Of a stretch of DNA of 64,000 nucleotides, positions 22,803-38,000 are shown piece by piece. Origin of the DNA: Carnegiea gigantea (Eukaryota; Streptophyta; Magnoliopsida; Caryophyllales; Cactaceae); NCBI GenBank assembly GCA_029747015.1, contig JAKOGI010000829.1, forward strand, positions 62,001 to 126,000, read 5' to 3'. The translations under genes and the position numbers were made by a program. The first letter of the stretch is position 1. Each line of letters starts with the position of its first letter. Under the pieces are notes generated by a model. That model was not told the origin of the DNA and made no database searches. It saw only the letters and a program-made list of their open reading frames with translations.

Positions 22803-22949
22803 ATGTTGATGTTGGGGTTCTTCTTCTGTGATTCTGAACATGTTTCGTCCCAATTTCTCCGTGTTTTTCGCTTGTCTTCTCCTTTTCATGGTGGCGGAGT
22901 CGATTTCTGGGCCTCACATTGCCGATGTCAACATTCTGTTGCCCCCTAA
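22803..22949 (+). other. Upstream ORF overlapping the GP210 start, out of frame
   Basis: ATG at 22803 (with a second in-frame ATG at 22809) opens a 48-codon frame ending at TAA 22947-22949, overlapping the main ATG at 22840 in another frame. A very short frame, 22785-22808, lies just before. They matter only if transcription starts upstream of them. Confidence 0.4.
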
Positions 22950-23003
22950 AATGACTCAACCTGTTGAATACCGACTTCAAGGCACTGATGGCTGCTTCAA
23001 ATG
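22840..23003 (+). CDS. GP210: GP210 exon 1
   Basis: Residues 1-54 plus two bases of 55. Contains the signal peptide and the conserved [12 protein letters not shown]. Donor GTTTGT. Confidence 0.9.
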
Positions 23004-26000
23004 GTTTGTTTCGTGTGCATTTAATATTTTCTCCATTTTACTTTTTTTTTGCCGAATTTCTAAGAGTTTGGAAGCTCAATTAGGTGGTTGTTCTGTTCTT
23101 TGAATATCTGCAAACGTGGTTGAATTAGTGAGTTATGTTCTTTAGTGTACTAGTGGGCTGTGTGCTACTGCACTAGCACACTTTAGCTGTGATATTGTTA
23201 AATTTCGGGGATACATAATTTAATTATCGAATTAGAAGCCTGTATTGGAGTTTCAATTAAACCATTTCTCTTTCAAAATTTGTGGGATGTAAGTAAATTA
23301 TATTTGGATACTGTAGGAGCCTAACAAGAAATGAGGTTGCTCTTATGGACACATTTTTGTGAGATTGTCTCATTCAAGATTAAGGGCAAAGATTGCGGGA
23401 CTTGGTGAATTAATATGAAGTTGACTTCTCGGTAGGAATGAATAGTAGTGGTGCTTTGGTGTTTAAAGATATCTCAACAAAGCTCACAAAGACTTCTCTA
23501 GGCAGCGAGCCTTTTTGCAGGAAGATCTGCTCTGAGCGTCCTGTGATCCCTCTCTTTTCCTTGTTGTAGAGACACACAAATGTGTGTTATTTGTTGTCCT
23601 GTTTATACTCTATAATTGCTGTTTTGGCATGCATTGCCCATGAACTCTCGCTCAACCATTGGAAAATAGGAAACTTACCCAGTAGTCATGCTATCTAATA
23701 ATTTGGCTTTGACAGGTCATGGGATCATCATGACATCTTATCTCTTTCACCTGAGTACAACGAAAGCAGCCACTGTTCAACTAGTGCCCGGCTGAGATCA
23801 ATTGCTCCATATACTGGACGAAAGGAGACAGCTGTTTATGCTGCTGATGTTCGCACAGGAATTGTAATTCGCTGCAAGGTGTACATCGATATATTCTCCA
23901 GGATCCAGATATTTCACAACTCTGTTAAACTTGACTTAGACGGTCTTGCCACTCTCCGAGCCCGTGCCTTTGATGGTGAAGGTGATGTTAGAATGATGAT
24001 CATCACAATTTTGTCTGTGGTTCCTCTTTCCTTGATTTCTGTAGAATTTTTGTTTGCTAGCCTGTAGTTCATATGCTTGTGTTTCTTCATGATCTATTTA
24101 TGTACATGAATTAGCTGCTTCCGGGAAGGGGGGATTGTGCAGTACTGTAGCAGTTATGCGGAGCAATCTCTGCATATGGTAGTGACCTCTTCGAAATGAA
24201 GAATTGGCCCAATCAGGGATTCAAAATGCGGTTTCGGTTGTGATTGTGTTGTCAATGGCGGTACGGTAAAATCACTAAAATGTTGCAGTTGAGTTATATA
24301 TCGCAGTTGTCACAGGAAGAAAACGCTGTTCGCTCAACTTAAAAACCTTCTTGGTGCGGCCATTTTGTCACGGAACGACCACATTTTGAATCCCTGGTTT
24401 CAATGTTGAAGCTATTAAGATGCCCTATTAGCCATTGGTATATGATGTCCCATCTAGCTGGTGGTTGTTTGCAGCACAATGCTCACTTTTGATTTGTTCC
24501 CCAGAAAATGTCTTCTCATCATTAGTAGGCCTACGGTTCATGTGGCAGCTGATTCCTGAAAGTGATGGGTCGCTTCACAACCTTGCTCATGTGCCTTTGA
24601 GGGATTCTCCTTTGAGCGACTGTGGAGGATTTTGTGGTGATCTGGATATACAGATAAAGCTTGAAGACAGTGTATGTTTAAGTTAGTTGGTTTAGTTGAA
24701 CAATTGGTCTTGCTCTTTTCTAATTTTTCCTCCCTCTTGTGTAGGGTGAATTCTCGGAGCTTTTTGTAGTCAAAGGAATTGGAATTGGACGTGAGGTTGT
24801 ATCCGTTCACTTGCTTGAACCATTTTTTGGTCACATGGAAGATAAGATTGCCTTAACTGTAGCAGAAGCCATGTCACTTGAACCTCCTTCTCCAGTTCTT
24901 GTTCTTGTTGGTGCTTTGGTGCAATACACTCTTAAAGTCATTCGGGGGGGCATTCCTCAAGGTTCATTTTTATCTTATTTTCTTGCATGATAGATTTCTC
25001 CTGATAGATTCATGGTATCTGTGATTACTGAAATTGAGGTGTTTGTTTTTGTAGTCTAAGATTTTATATCATATATGCTTCAAAGTGCAGATTATATAAG
25101 ATTCATACTCATATTATTTTTGTTGTGTGGAATGTTTCCATTCTTTCACTATTATGGGTATTGTTTCTTTGATAGAACTGTATGCAATTGAAATCTAGGT
25201 TGTGTCTTGGTTCCAAGTGAAGCTTATTGAAAGCTTGTTGAGGGGCGTGCCTTGTCATGCTAAAAGGAAGTTAAGGATAGGCGACCTTTGATCATGGAGG
25301 AGCAATTCAATCAGAGGGAAGATATTGTTCTGTCAATACTCTATTTTTTCCTTATTAAAAGAAAAGGAAAATATTTCTTGAATTGTGGATTTAAGATCTC
25401 CCCTTCCCATGGCTAGGATAAAAACAGTAGCATACATCTCTGGGTTGTTTATTGGGTTTTATGGTCTAGGACTTGACTTTCTGGACAGCGAATTAGGATA
25501 TTGTCCCGACATCGAATTCTTGTTATTTTTTGTTTACTTGTTCTGTGAGATGAGATTTTGCTGAGTATGGGTTTAAATATGAAGTAGATAACATAGTTTT
25601 TCTATCTCTGTGTGTTGCTTTAATGGCCACAAGGAGTTCAAGGCCAGGTAGTTTATTATCCCCTTTTTTGCGCACTATTTCAGATACTGCTTAGTGGTTA
25701 ATGGCCACATTGTAATTATGCATAAATTCCTAGTGGAGCTGCTAGGATTTCTAATTTTCTAGTTACTGCTGGATAAAGTTAGCTGAATTGCTGAAAGATT
25801 TCAGTTTTCTGGCACCAGGACTATAATACTACATTAATGCTTGCCAAAATTTTCTTCATGTGTTTAGAAATATTGTGCCTGAATCCTTGTGCGAGGACAA
25901 AAAGGGAGGGCTTGAACCTTATATCATGTTTGCACTTTGATTGCTGCTTAAATTTCTGTTTAAAGATGCTTTTAGGTTTTACCTGATGTAGCGAACCTGT

Positions 26001-29000
26001 GTTGTCGCTTGCAGTGATACCTCTGCCATCTCCCTTTCACCGCTGGTCAGCATCAAATTCATCTGTTGCTCAGGTGGATGCCACTCTGGGTTCAGTGCGG
26101 GCAATAAACCTAGGGGCAACAAACATCCTAGTTGAGGATACCAGGATTGCTGGAAATGTGCAAATATCATCTTTTAATGTTGTGTGGCCGGATTATATAT
26201 CTTTATATTTGTTGCCTCTATCCAAATCTGGCGATCCCATTGAGGGAGTGGAACCAACATTGTCCAATGCACGTTGGTATGTCATTTCCGGAAGGCAATA
26301 TCTAGTTGAATTGAAAGTTCTCTCTCGAGGTCCTAGTGCTCGAGAAATATGTCTTACCGAGGTAGTCATGCTTCTATATTTCTCGAATGTATTTTGTCGC
26401 TGGATATTGCATAAAATTCTGACTCTGTTGCTTTTTTTTTTTAAAGTAATTTTACATGTGAATAATCTGTTAAATGTGAGCGGACGCTAAGGTTCTGCAT
26501 AGTATTGCCTTTTTAACAATGTCTAGTAAATATTAATATAGAACTCTATATGGGTTCCTTCTAGAATCATTAGCACGAGTTCTCCACTTAAACTTGTCTG
26601 TACCGTATGCTGTTGATATGTTCATGGTTCAGAGTAGTGCACTTGCTCATGTGAGTTCTTCTTAACAACACAAAAATGTTTGAAGCATTGAGTTTTTTTT
26701 GTTTTGTTTTTGCTACTTCACTTTTGATGTGCGAGGAAAAAACAATGCTATTAAGCTCTTGTAATGTGTTCAAACTTCAAATGAGGGAAAGCATCGTTTT
26801 TACTGTTGAGGACTCGAATACATCGCATTCTTTAGTTTTTGTTCCTTGAACTTACACATCCTTACAGTGTGTGCGACTATGCGTTACTATGCAAGTTTTT
26901 CATTGTTAATGCAGAATGAAGACGTGAAATTGTATTATGATCAGCCAGAACACTGGAAGAATTCTCCTGTGCCTCAGAGTGCTGCACTCACGTATGGTTG
27001 GAAGCATTCAAGAATCCTCATTGCAAGATCACCTGGACTGGGAAAATTGTCAGCATCTTTAACTTATTCTACTGGTCATCTTGAAGGCACGGAGGTACTG
27101 TTCCAGTAACCTGTATTTTGTGCATTGGTTGTGGCTAACCCAAAATCAGGTGCAAAATAACCCTGAGGGTTTGAACTTAGTCTCAATCATCTGTTTGAAA
27201 CTCCAAATGATGAAATTAATCAAGGCAACAACATTAAAAACTGTGGTTCATTGAAAAAAGAAAAAGAAACCCCTTGGTCATTAAAACTAGAAAATGATTC
27301 TGTTCATCCTATTGCTAATGTCATGGTTTTGAATAGTTTTGACTTTAGGGTTAGCCTTGCTATTTCACATGTTAATGTTATGGATAAGAACATAACTTAC
27401 AATTTCTTTGTCTACCCTAACATGATACCTTAACCAGTGTCACAACGAATTTCTAGAAATGAGTCATTATGCTGGCTTTCTCGAGCCAAAGCAAGCCCCA
27501 ATGTAAATATCTATGCTGTATCAATGTTAGTGAGCTTCATTGAGTGGGATTTTTTTCCCCTTTGTGGTTAGTGAAGAGCTAGAAAGCCAGCTATGGAATA
27601 TGTTGCATGCAAGCATTTTGTGGAATGAAAGGTGAGCGAGGGAAAAATTGGGGTTAGAAAGGGTTTTGAGGGGCATGCTTATCTATGTCTACACCTTGCA
27701 CTTTTGGTCTTGAGATTCACATTTTGTAATCATTACTATTAAGTTTATCCATCCTTGTCCTAGGAAAGACTCTCACCTCTTTGAGATTGACATCTCAATC
27801 AACTTTGACATCATAAATGCTTATGGAGGGCAGTTGTTATGTACATGTTTATGGAAAGACATTTTAGGATAAATATCAAAAGGTTCTACCATTCACACCC
27901 TTTGATTGTAATACCCGAAAAGCAACAAACTTGAAGGCACCAGATCACTTCATAAGTTCCTGAAAGTCTTAATTCTGTGAGTTCCTTGAGCATTGGATAT
28001 TTTAAGGAGATGATAATGCCACAAAAAAGGGAAAATAAAAATAAATCTATATTGGAGCATTATGTCTGGAAGAAGAGATGATTAAGACTGCACAAGACAG
28101 AAAATGCCACATTCCTGCCCATGATTCCGTCTAAGCCCAGTTTACGTTTACCAAGTCCCAACTACCAACCTTATCGAGACCAAGGGAATGCACAGGAGAA
28201 AGTTCTTGACATCTAATTGTAGTTGTTTGTGTAGGAAGCACGTGTCATACTGAATCATGAATGCATTCCTCTAAATGTCATATGTTCTTTTGATCACTAT
28301 TTGCAATGGAATTAGGTGTCTAAAGGAAAATGTCTAGTCCATTTGCCCATCAAGATGACATGCTTAGATATTACATTCCTAAAGCTGTCTTTGTTGTCTT
28401 CCTTATGCCATACAGTTTATGGCTTGATGCGCCTAGCTCACTAGATGGTCTTTCCCATATTAGCGCATGTCCTTTCTGCTTTCTCGGCAAATAAGCATCA
28501 ATAGAGACAATGTATGCGTATAACAGAGAAGCAATATAGAATAAGATTAGATCCTAAATAAAAATAGAGTTCTTGACTAAAATTGCTGTTGACTTTTTAA
28601 AATATTAAAAGATGCCTCTTACTTATTGTGTTAAAAGTGCCACAGAAATTGTTCAAAACAATGAAAAATCGGTAGTAATTTATTGATTATTTTCTTTCTT
28701 CAATTGTAAAAGCTCAACGTATTTGTGCTTGGAAGTTGTCCGTAATTTATGAAAAAGTGTATTAATTGTTTTTTCTTCAAAGAGTATTAACAATGTTCGA
28801 ACTTTTCATAACGTTATGAGAGGCATGTAGGGGTGGGCAACAGGCCAAGTCTCCATTAGATTGAGTGGGTCGGCTGTTAAAATAAGGTAAATAAAGGGTC
28901 GGGTCAATAAGGGGTTCGAGTAATAACGAGTTGGAGTCGGCTCATTAATCGCTAGTCTGATGATTCGATGTTTTTGTCGACTTACCTATTATACTAATTT

Positions 29001-32000
29001 AATTGTTACCCCTGGTTAAAAATATAACAACAACAACATCTCCTAGTGTGGGTCCGGCTTTCGCGGGGTCTGGGGAGATCCAGATGTAGCCATGTTGGCG
29101 GCCTTACCTCTACCGGCATTCTTGCTCGTATAGAGGCTGAATCCAAGAGACCCAAAAAAATAAAATTTTGTGAAAACATTTTGTAGAAGAAGGATTTTGT
29201 GAAAACATTAAATGGAGAAAAACTAAGGATATGCAGCAGGGAATGAATTAAGAAATACTAATAAATTAGGTGGCCGTAATTATGTAAATATACGTACAAT
29301 ATAATTACAACATAGCAGAGGAAGTTACTATACTTTAACGAACAAAGGTAGGCAAATAATGTCTCTTCCCAGATGTATGTACTACCTGTAGACAAACATG
29401 ACATACGAAAAAAACCACAACCAAACCTACCCTGTTGCAACCGAAAAAACCCAACCAAATCAGGTGGCCCACTCTTTGTGATCTAAGATCCTAATCCTAC
29501 CCCCCCATAGTCTCCTATCTTGAGCCATGTCCTTAGTTTTAAAAAGCGCGAGGCGCATTAAGACGCATAGGGTCCCAAGGCGCGAGGCGAAGGTGAAGGC
29601 GCACGTATCATGTACGCAAGGCGCACTTCTATGCAAAAGTTTTTTAAAGTATTTCATCTTTCACAAAGCATATTTTACAGAAACAAGTTAGATAAGTACA
29701 TTTAAAATATGATTAGACATCAATATGACTACTAACACCGCAAATAGCCTTAAGATATGTTATCTGATCATTGTAGTTTCCCACCGCACGTACTTATGGT
29801 ACAGGTTTAGCTCACCTTTTAGCTCCCAAGGAAGTAAAAGAAGCAAAAAGGTAAAGGCAAGGCTAAGAAAAAGAAGAAAAAGGGGGAAGATATAGCCTCG
29901 CATCCTTGAGGCGCACCTCATTCCCTTTCGAGGCGCTGACCCAGTAATCTCAGGCGGAGGCGCGCCTAGGCGTGCATCAGACGGGCTTTTTTAAACTAAG
30001 GTCACGTCCTCCGTCTATCCTATAACTTTCAAATTCTCTCTAATCACTTCTTCCAAATTCTTCTTTGGTCGTCCCCTCCCTCTTTTACCTTCGAGAATGT
30101 TAATCCTCTCACATCTCCTCACTGGAGCATCCACACTCGTTCTTTTCACATGACCAAACCATTTAAGTCTTGTTTCTCTCATCTTATCTTCTATGGGAGC
30201 CACTTTAGCTAAATCTCTGATTACCCTATTCCTAATTCTACCCATTCTCGTATAATCACACATCCACTTAATCATCCTCATCTCTGCTATCATCAACCTT
30301 TGGACCTGGGTCTTATTTATAGGCCAACACTCCGATCCATACAGTACAGTACAGCTGGTCTAACTACCATATGATAAACTTTGTCTTTTAATCTTACAGG
30401 CATCCTCTTATCACATAGCACACCTGAAGCATACTTCCATTTTTGCGAACCCATTTTTATGTGCTGGTTAATATCTTCATCGATATTCCCATTTTGTTGA
30501 ATGATCGAGCCTAGATATTTAAACTTCTCTACCTTGGTATCGACATCCCATCAATGGTGACTTCTCCCCCCGCATCTTCCCTTCCACTGAAACAACAATG
30601 TAGGTATTCAGTTTTCGATCTACTTACTTTAAAACCCTTAGACTCCAGTGTATGTCTCCATCGCTTCAACTTGCCATTAACTCCCTCTCTGGTCTCATCA
30701 ATAAGAACAATATCATCTGCAAATAACATACATCATGTTAACTCATCTTGAATTCCCTTTTTAAGTTCTTAAAGCGGAACCCTGATGTAGGCCCATACCA
30801 ACGTTGAAGTCATAGGTAGCCCCTCCTGGCGTCCTAACACTCGTCCTACCTCCCTCATACATATCCTTAATAACTCGAATATACATTGGTGACACTCTTT
30901 TCTTTTCCAAGCATCTCCATAACACTTCACGCAGAACTCTATCATATGCTTTTTCCAGATCAATGAACACCATATGAAAATCTACCGTTCTATCTCCATA
31001 CAATTCCATGAGCCTTCTAAGGAGGTAAATCGCCTCTATGATTGACCTGCTATGCATAAAACCAAATTGGTTATCTGATATCGAAACATTCTTCTGCAAG
31101 CTTCTCTCAATTACCCTCTCCCATAACTTCATAGTGTGCCCGAGCAATTTTATATCCCTGTAATTATTGCAATCCTGAATATCACATTTGTTCTTGTGCA
31201 ATGGGATGACTGTATTAAACGTCCATTCTTTGGGCATCTTAGCGGTCCTAAAAATACATTGAAAAGTTATGTTAGCCACTCTAATCCCTATTCACCCAAA
31301 CACTTCAATACTTCCACTGGTATTTGGTTTGGTCCCTCTACTTTCCTATTGGACATCTTCTTTAGGGTCTCTTTAATCTCTCTTTTCTGATAGGTTCACA
31401 CAATTGAGCATCAAGACGCCTCTCACTACTCTCTCTTTCCTCACCATTGAGGAGTTTGGGAAAGTACTTTTGCGATCTCTCCTTAATCTCTGCATCCTCA
31501 GACAACACCTTGCCGTTTTCATCATTGATGCACCTCACGACACACAAGTCCCTAGTTCTTGTTTCCCTACCCCTGGTAAAAAATATGTTACCAACTATTT
31601 AGAGATAATAATGATTAGTACATGGAGTTTTTTTTTTTTTGGTGTGTTTGCTTCATTTTGGAACAGGTCAAAAGAGGATTGACTTGACAGGCCCTCTCAT
31701 TCACCCAGAAATGCTCGACTTGACCCTAACTCAACCAATTCCCACCCTAGCATTGTGATTCAAGTCTAGTGAAAATAAGAATCAAATAAAAGAGAATAAA
31801 AGAAGTACAAGACCTTACAGTTATTATTTTAATTATAACATCAAAAATTTAGATTATTACTAGTAATATTTCTTTTAAAGTACGATTACATATTCACTTA
31901 GTAAACATATAATGGTACGACTAGCACATTTTACAATATTTGTCTTGTTCTTATTGATTTCATTAAAAATATAAATTATTTATTTCATACCATTTCATCC

Positions 32001-35000
32001 CGGTCTTGTTGAAATTACATTATGTATAATTTGTATACGATGTTATTTTATGAGAATCAAGTTGAGAAAAGAAGGGTGTTAGTGTTTGTGCGTTAAGGGA
32101 GTTGATAGCCGTGTGATGTCTCTCTAAATAATGCAATGTAATAAATAAGCATTATCTTTAGAGACATAAGGTAAAAGGAAAATCAAATAATAGGGATATA
32201 ACACTCAGTCAGCATGTCATTAACACAAAACTACTGTTTTTATTTTTGACCTGAAGGCTAGAATGGGTTCGGGTTAGATTTAACCTACTAATTTGCGGGG
32301 TGGTTTTTTTTTTTTGGGGGGGGGGGTTTAGTTTGATTCGGGTTTGGATCAAGAAAATCATGTTCAAAGCCAAAATTTTTGGGTGGGTTTGGGTTACATT
32401 GGTTTTTGCCTGGTCTAATTGGACCAACTCATCGCATGTCACTAGCACAAGTATGCTGCCTCCCTAATGCTTACCTGCCTGGTTATGATGGTTCTTTTTC
32501 TCTCTTTGTAACCTAATGTGTCATGAATCTACCATCTTTGCACTATCCGTATACAAAATATATGATTGGTCTGGAATGTTGGCCAATGATCTTGTAATAC
32601 ACGAATTTCAGATCAATAATATAATATGGACAAAGGAAATAATACTAAAGAAAATTTCTATGGCATCCTATTTTCTAGAAGTATTAGCTTTTAGATTGCC
32701 AAAAGCATTTTAATGTGGAATCAAATGAACAGACTGTATAAATCTTTGCATTTTTCTCCCAAAATATTTGTGTTTCAGACCAAAATGCAAAGGTCTATAC
32801 TGTCTTCATTTGCATTCCGTGTTGCAAAATGTTTGCATTCCAATATAAAAATATTTTGAGAAAAAGGTTCTCCTGTGCCTGTGGTAGGTTTTCCTAATAT
32901 TTATGTAAAGCCAACTAGGACAATCACTAGATGGAAGGAGTACATAGAAGATGTGAAGTTTCCATCTGATGCTTAAGATCTTAATTTCAAACTGAAATTT
33001 ACATTTTCTTTTGAGCTTGAGTGCTTTTGTCTTCCCATACTTGAAGCTGTTGTTTCTAAAATTTTCTGCACAAATAATTTCCATTTATTTCTCGTATTAT
33101 GATGTCCTATCAGTTCATAATGCAACCTTGTGGTGTGCTAACAATATGTGCATGGTGCATGTCTTTTATCAAGCTGGCAGCTACCAGTTTAGAATGACCT
33201 TAGATATGATTCTCGTGTACTAAATTGCGAGCATGCATGCATGACAATGATGTGAATTGTGGTTGATTGGTGTTGAAGATTGTACAGGAAATGAATTTAA
33301 TTTGTGTTCATGTCAAAACATTTAATTGAACGTCAGTTTCTTATCTGATTGAGCATGAATGGCTAATACAGTAAGCAAATAGGCACTGGTTTGTCCTTTG
33401 AAGTAATTTGCTTCAGCTGCATAGTTTAATTATAGGCCTTTATTGGGGAGATTCTGCTACAGGTTCTGAAAGTGGTTCAAGAAGTTATGGTTTGTGACCA
33501 AGTAAGGCATTTGGAAGATGGAAGGAGGGCTTCATCTTCTGCTATTCTGCTCCCATGGGCACCAGATGTGTATCAGGAGACCGAGCTAAAAGCTGCTGGA
33601 GGTTTCTATCCTTCTTAGTCTGTCAAATGGCCAACAATGCTATCGTTCTGTTTATAACTAAACATGCTTTCTTTTGCTTTTATTGTAGGCTGTGCAAAAA
33701 CACGAGCTGATTATAGATGGGTTCCGTCTGATGCCAGTGTTTTATCTGTCTCTGCTACGGGTGTTGTGCGGGCCAAAAAGCCTGGGAAAGCTATCGTTAA
33801 AGTCATTTCTATTTTTGATAGTCTCAACTTTGATGAGGTACCATTATTTGGTTGCTTTTATCATATGTTCTGTTTTTGCACATCCAGAGGAACATTAATT
33901 CATCTCCAATTTATCTCCCTTCTAATATGCATGCGCATGTTGAGGGGGGAGGAGAATTAGGTGCAAACAACTATTTAAGTGTGAACTCAATTTGGACCAT
34001 TGAGTTCAAGATCCGATGGCTACAACTAAATCCAGGAAAAAAAGAAGCGGTGGAGGTCATCAATGGCATATTCATAACTATAGCAAAGTTGGAGCTTTCC
34101 CTCACATTTGACACATGAAATTGAAGGCGAGCTGGTCATTTCCCCTTTTAATTTTCCCCTGGCCCTGTACTCCACCTGTCTGTCTATCTCACCTTCCCAG
34201 CTTGGCCCGTGAAATTTCCTGCAGATGGCCAACATGGATAACGGCTGTAATAATTGAGGGCGGTGTTGCAGGGGCATGGTTGATGGAATTGGAGTTTGGT
34301 AGTGTCATTTGGGCTTACATTTGGAGGAGCAGGAGAAGGATGGCCTTAGCTCTTAGTTTAGGGTTTTTTGGGATTTAAAAAAAGGGTGGCATGGGCAGAG
34401 TAGGCACAGGTACAGGTGGTGCTGGTGGCAGAGCTGGGTGGTAGTATTGAGAGGGTGGTAGGAGAGACATGTGGTTCCATGGCTTAGTTTTAAAAGCGTG
34501 AGGCGCACTGAGGCGCATAGAATCCCAAAGCGTGAGGCGCGAGGCGCAAGGCGAAGGCGCACGCATCATGGATACAAGGGGTACTTCTATGCAAATTTTT
34601 TTTTTAAGTCTTTCGTATCTCACAGAGCATATTTTGCAAAAAAAAGTTAGATAAATGCATTAAAAATGTGATTAGACACCAATATGACTACTAACACCGC
34701 AACTGACCTTAAGATATGTTATCTTATTGTCATTTTCCCCCAATGCATTACACTTGTTGTACAAGTTTAGACCACCTTTTAGCTCCCAAGGAAGGAAGAA
34801 AGAAAAAAGGTAAAGGTAAGGCTAAGAAAAATAAGAAAAAGGGGGAAGATGTAGTCCCGCATCCTTGAGGCGCACCTCATCCCCTCTAAGGCGCTGACCT
34901 GGTAGCCTCATGCTGAGGCACGCTTAGGTGTGCCTCAGGCAGGCTTTTTAAAACTAAGTTCCATGGAGGGGGTAGGAGGCTTTGGTGATGGTGATCACCG

Positions 35001-38000
35001 CAGGAATCAAGGGGTTGGTGAATGTTATGATGGTCCTTTGAAGGGAAAGGTGACAATTGGGAGTTGGGGGGTAGGGTTGGGGTGGGATTTGGGATAGCAA
35101 GGTTAGGGTTTGGTGTAGTAGGGAAAGGCAATAGGGGAGGATGGGGTGAATGGATACGGGATGATGAATTCAGCCATGGACTCATTGTTAATATTGAACC
35201 CACAATTGGCCAAGCATCAAGGAAAGCTTTAGACTTCACTAAATTTTTTTTCCCCCTAGAATGTTACTTCCCAGTTTCACATACTTACTTTTTTCGAGTA
35301 AGCCAAATCATTTGGGACCCTGCAAAACGATGAATTAAGTGAACTGAATAGTAGAAGGGGAACATATGCTTTTGGTCGAATATTTTGTACTAGTATCGAA
35401 CCTTGGATATTTGTATGAAGTGTGTAGAGAATTGATGTACACCATACTATCAAATAGACCTCCAATTTTCAGCGAGGAGGTGGGAGCATATAAATAAATA
35501 CCCCAAGGAGGCTCATTTGTAATCATCCAAGCTACAAGTATTAATACAAGGCATTCTCCCTAAACTCCCTAGTGTGTACTCCTTAGTTGCTTACTTAGCT
35601 TGCAAAGCAAATCCAGCGTGCGGGGAGGCTTAGTAGCAAACTTAGAAGGGTTTTGAGATAAATAATCAAAATTTTGTATTAGAAAGATATCAAGGGGATG
35701 CCACTTATGTACAAAAAGGGCAAAGACAAAGATGTCATGCCCTCAAGCTCTCATGCATAATATTATCTACAAAAACCATTAAATGCATTACTCCAATTAT
35801 TTAAGATTCTCAAAAAGTTGAGCTTGAAATGTTACAAGGACAAAGCTTTTCCCTAAAAAATCCGACTAATCCCTACCTTGTATGTGCACCACCAAATTGC
35901 CAAAGAAATCATCTTCCAAATACCATCAACCCAACTCTTCTTCATTCTTATTCTCCATGCCACCTAGACATCTTCACAGAGAAAGGTAGAACCCATCTAA
36001 CACCGATCAAGGAAAGAGACAAATGCCAAAGTGATGAAACCCAAATACAACGAATAAGGAGGTGGTCCACCGTCTCTTCCTCCTCAAGGCATATAAAACA
36101 TCCACTTGGCACGTTAAAGTTTCTCCTTTTAAGCGTATCCTCTATGGGGATCTTGCCTTTAGGGGTCGCCCAAGCAAAAAAGCACGTTGATCTGGGCGCT
36201 TTAGACTTCCAAATAGCCTTTACAGGGAAATTAGGGCAATTCCCACCACTATAAAGCTTGTGACAGAAACTCTTGATGGTATGAGAATTACTGGAGTTAT
36301 AAGGGAAATAATAAGGCTAGATAATTTCATCAGTACCCTCAGGAAGAGCCTTCTCCTTGAGGGAAGAACCTTAACCTTGGCAAGTGTAGCAAAACAATTA
36401 CAAACACTTTCTTCTTCCTAATCATTGTGGCTCCTAGAAAATGTTATATTCTAATGACTTTGGTCACTGTTCCAAGAGACCACGTCATACACCGTGGCCT
36501 TTTTAAGAAGGGCCAACCTAAAAAGCTTAGGAAATTGAAACTTGAGAGGTTGGTCTCCGCACCAAGCATCATGCCAAAAAAGCACTTTGGACTTAGTCTT
36601 AACCTCAAAATGCGGTAAGGATATGAAACGCTCCAAACCAGCTAAAATGGATTTCCAACAACCCACCCCATGGGCATTGGTGCTTTGCTTGCTTCACCAA
36701 CCTCGACTATGAACCCCGTTTTTGGCGTTGATCACATTTTTCCAAAGAGCTTCTTCCCCTTTAGCAAAATGCCAAAGCCACGTGGTCTTCGTTTATATGA
36801 CGAAGAGGTCTTATGCCTAGGCCTCCCTTTTGCTTGGAGCAACAAACCTCTGCCCAATGAACCCAATGGAAGCCACTGGTCTCATCGTTTGACCAAAGAA
36901 AGTCTCTCATGGATCATGATTTTCTCCGATGCTAGCTGGGATAGTGAACAAGGACATGAAATGAATGGGGAGGCTCTATAAAATGCTCTTCAACATAGTG
37001 AGCCTACCCCCTTTGGACAAAAACTTATATTTCCACCTCGTTAATCTCTTGTGGAACCTTTCAACAATAGGGTCCCTGACAACTTTTCTCTTAAAATTTG
37101 CTCCCTGAGGGAGACCAAAATAGGAAGAAGGCAGGTAATCAACCCCACAGCCAAAGAAATGAGCCAAGTGATGCACCTCGGGAGCCTCACCAATTGGCAG
37201 AAGAACACTTTTAGATAAGTTAACTCTAAGCGCAGACATTGCTTTGAAAAGGAGAAGGGAACACCTCAAATACCCAAGGTTACTCACTTACTCTCATCCA
37301 GTTTACAAAAAATAAGAGTGTCATCAGCAAAGAGAAGGTAAGGGATGAACAAGTTGCCAGATTGAGAGTTACCAATTTGGAAACCTTCTCGTAAACCCAC
37401 CTCAGTTGCTTAAACAAGCATTCTGCTAAGTGATTCCATCACCAAGATAAATAACAAGCGGGAAAGTGGATCACCTTCATGAAGCCCTCTTGTACTCGGG
37501 AAGAAACCTGAGGCCTCACCGTTGATTAAAACTGAAAAGCTAACACTAGAAATGCAAAAGTACACCTATCTCCTCCACTTGCTAGGGGAGCCTATTTTAT
37601 CGAGAGTGGTCATAAGGAAATCCCAAGAGACATGATCAAAAGTCTTCTCAATATCGAGCTTACATAGGATTCCCGATCAGTTGGATTTGAGATAGGTGTC
37701 AATAAACTCATTAGCTATCAAAGAAGCATATAAAATTCGACGACCGGGAGCAAAGGCATGCTGGTAAGGGCCGACAATTTTGCCAATGACTTTTCTCATC
37801 CACGAGGCAAGAACCTTGGCAATAATTTTGTACACACTCCTAACTAGACTGATGGGTCTAAAATTCGTAACGTCATCTGCCTGTCACTTTAGGGATCAAG
37901 CTGATGAAAGTGGCATTCAAACTTTACTCAAAGATGCCAATCTTATGAAAATCACCAAAAAGGCCCATAATCTACCCCTTGACAGTACTCCAAGAATGCT

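Larger units (their letters stand above)
27095..33462 (+). other. GP210 intron 6 (6.4 kb) with RTE LINE
   Basis: Contains an SINE/RTE-type 3' tail (29026-29150), an RTE LINE (about 29458-31575), a hAT-like MITE nested in it (29532-30000), and an oligo-T/oligo-G junction near 32310. 27100-29000 and 31600-33460 show nothing else recognisable. Confidence 0.75.

Noticed and set aside
22828..23103. Longer first frame of GP210 starting with a non-ATG codon and running past the donor site
   Set aside because: The first codon at 22828 is GTG, and the frame beyond 23003 is intron; the ATG at 22840 and donor at 23004 give the conserved protein.
35829..36254. 141-codon plus-strand ORF
   Set aside because: Antisense shadow of the LINE zinc-binding domain read on the minus strand.
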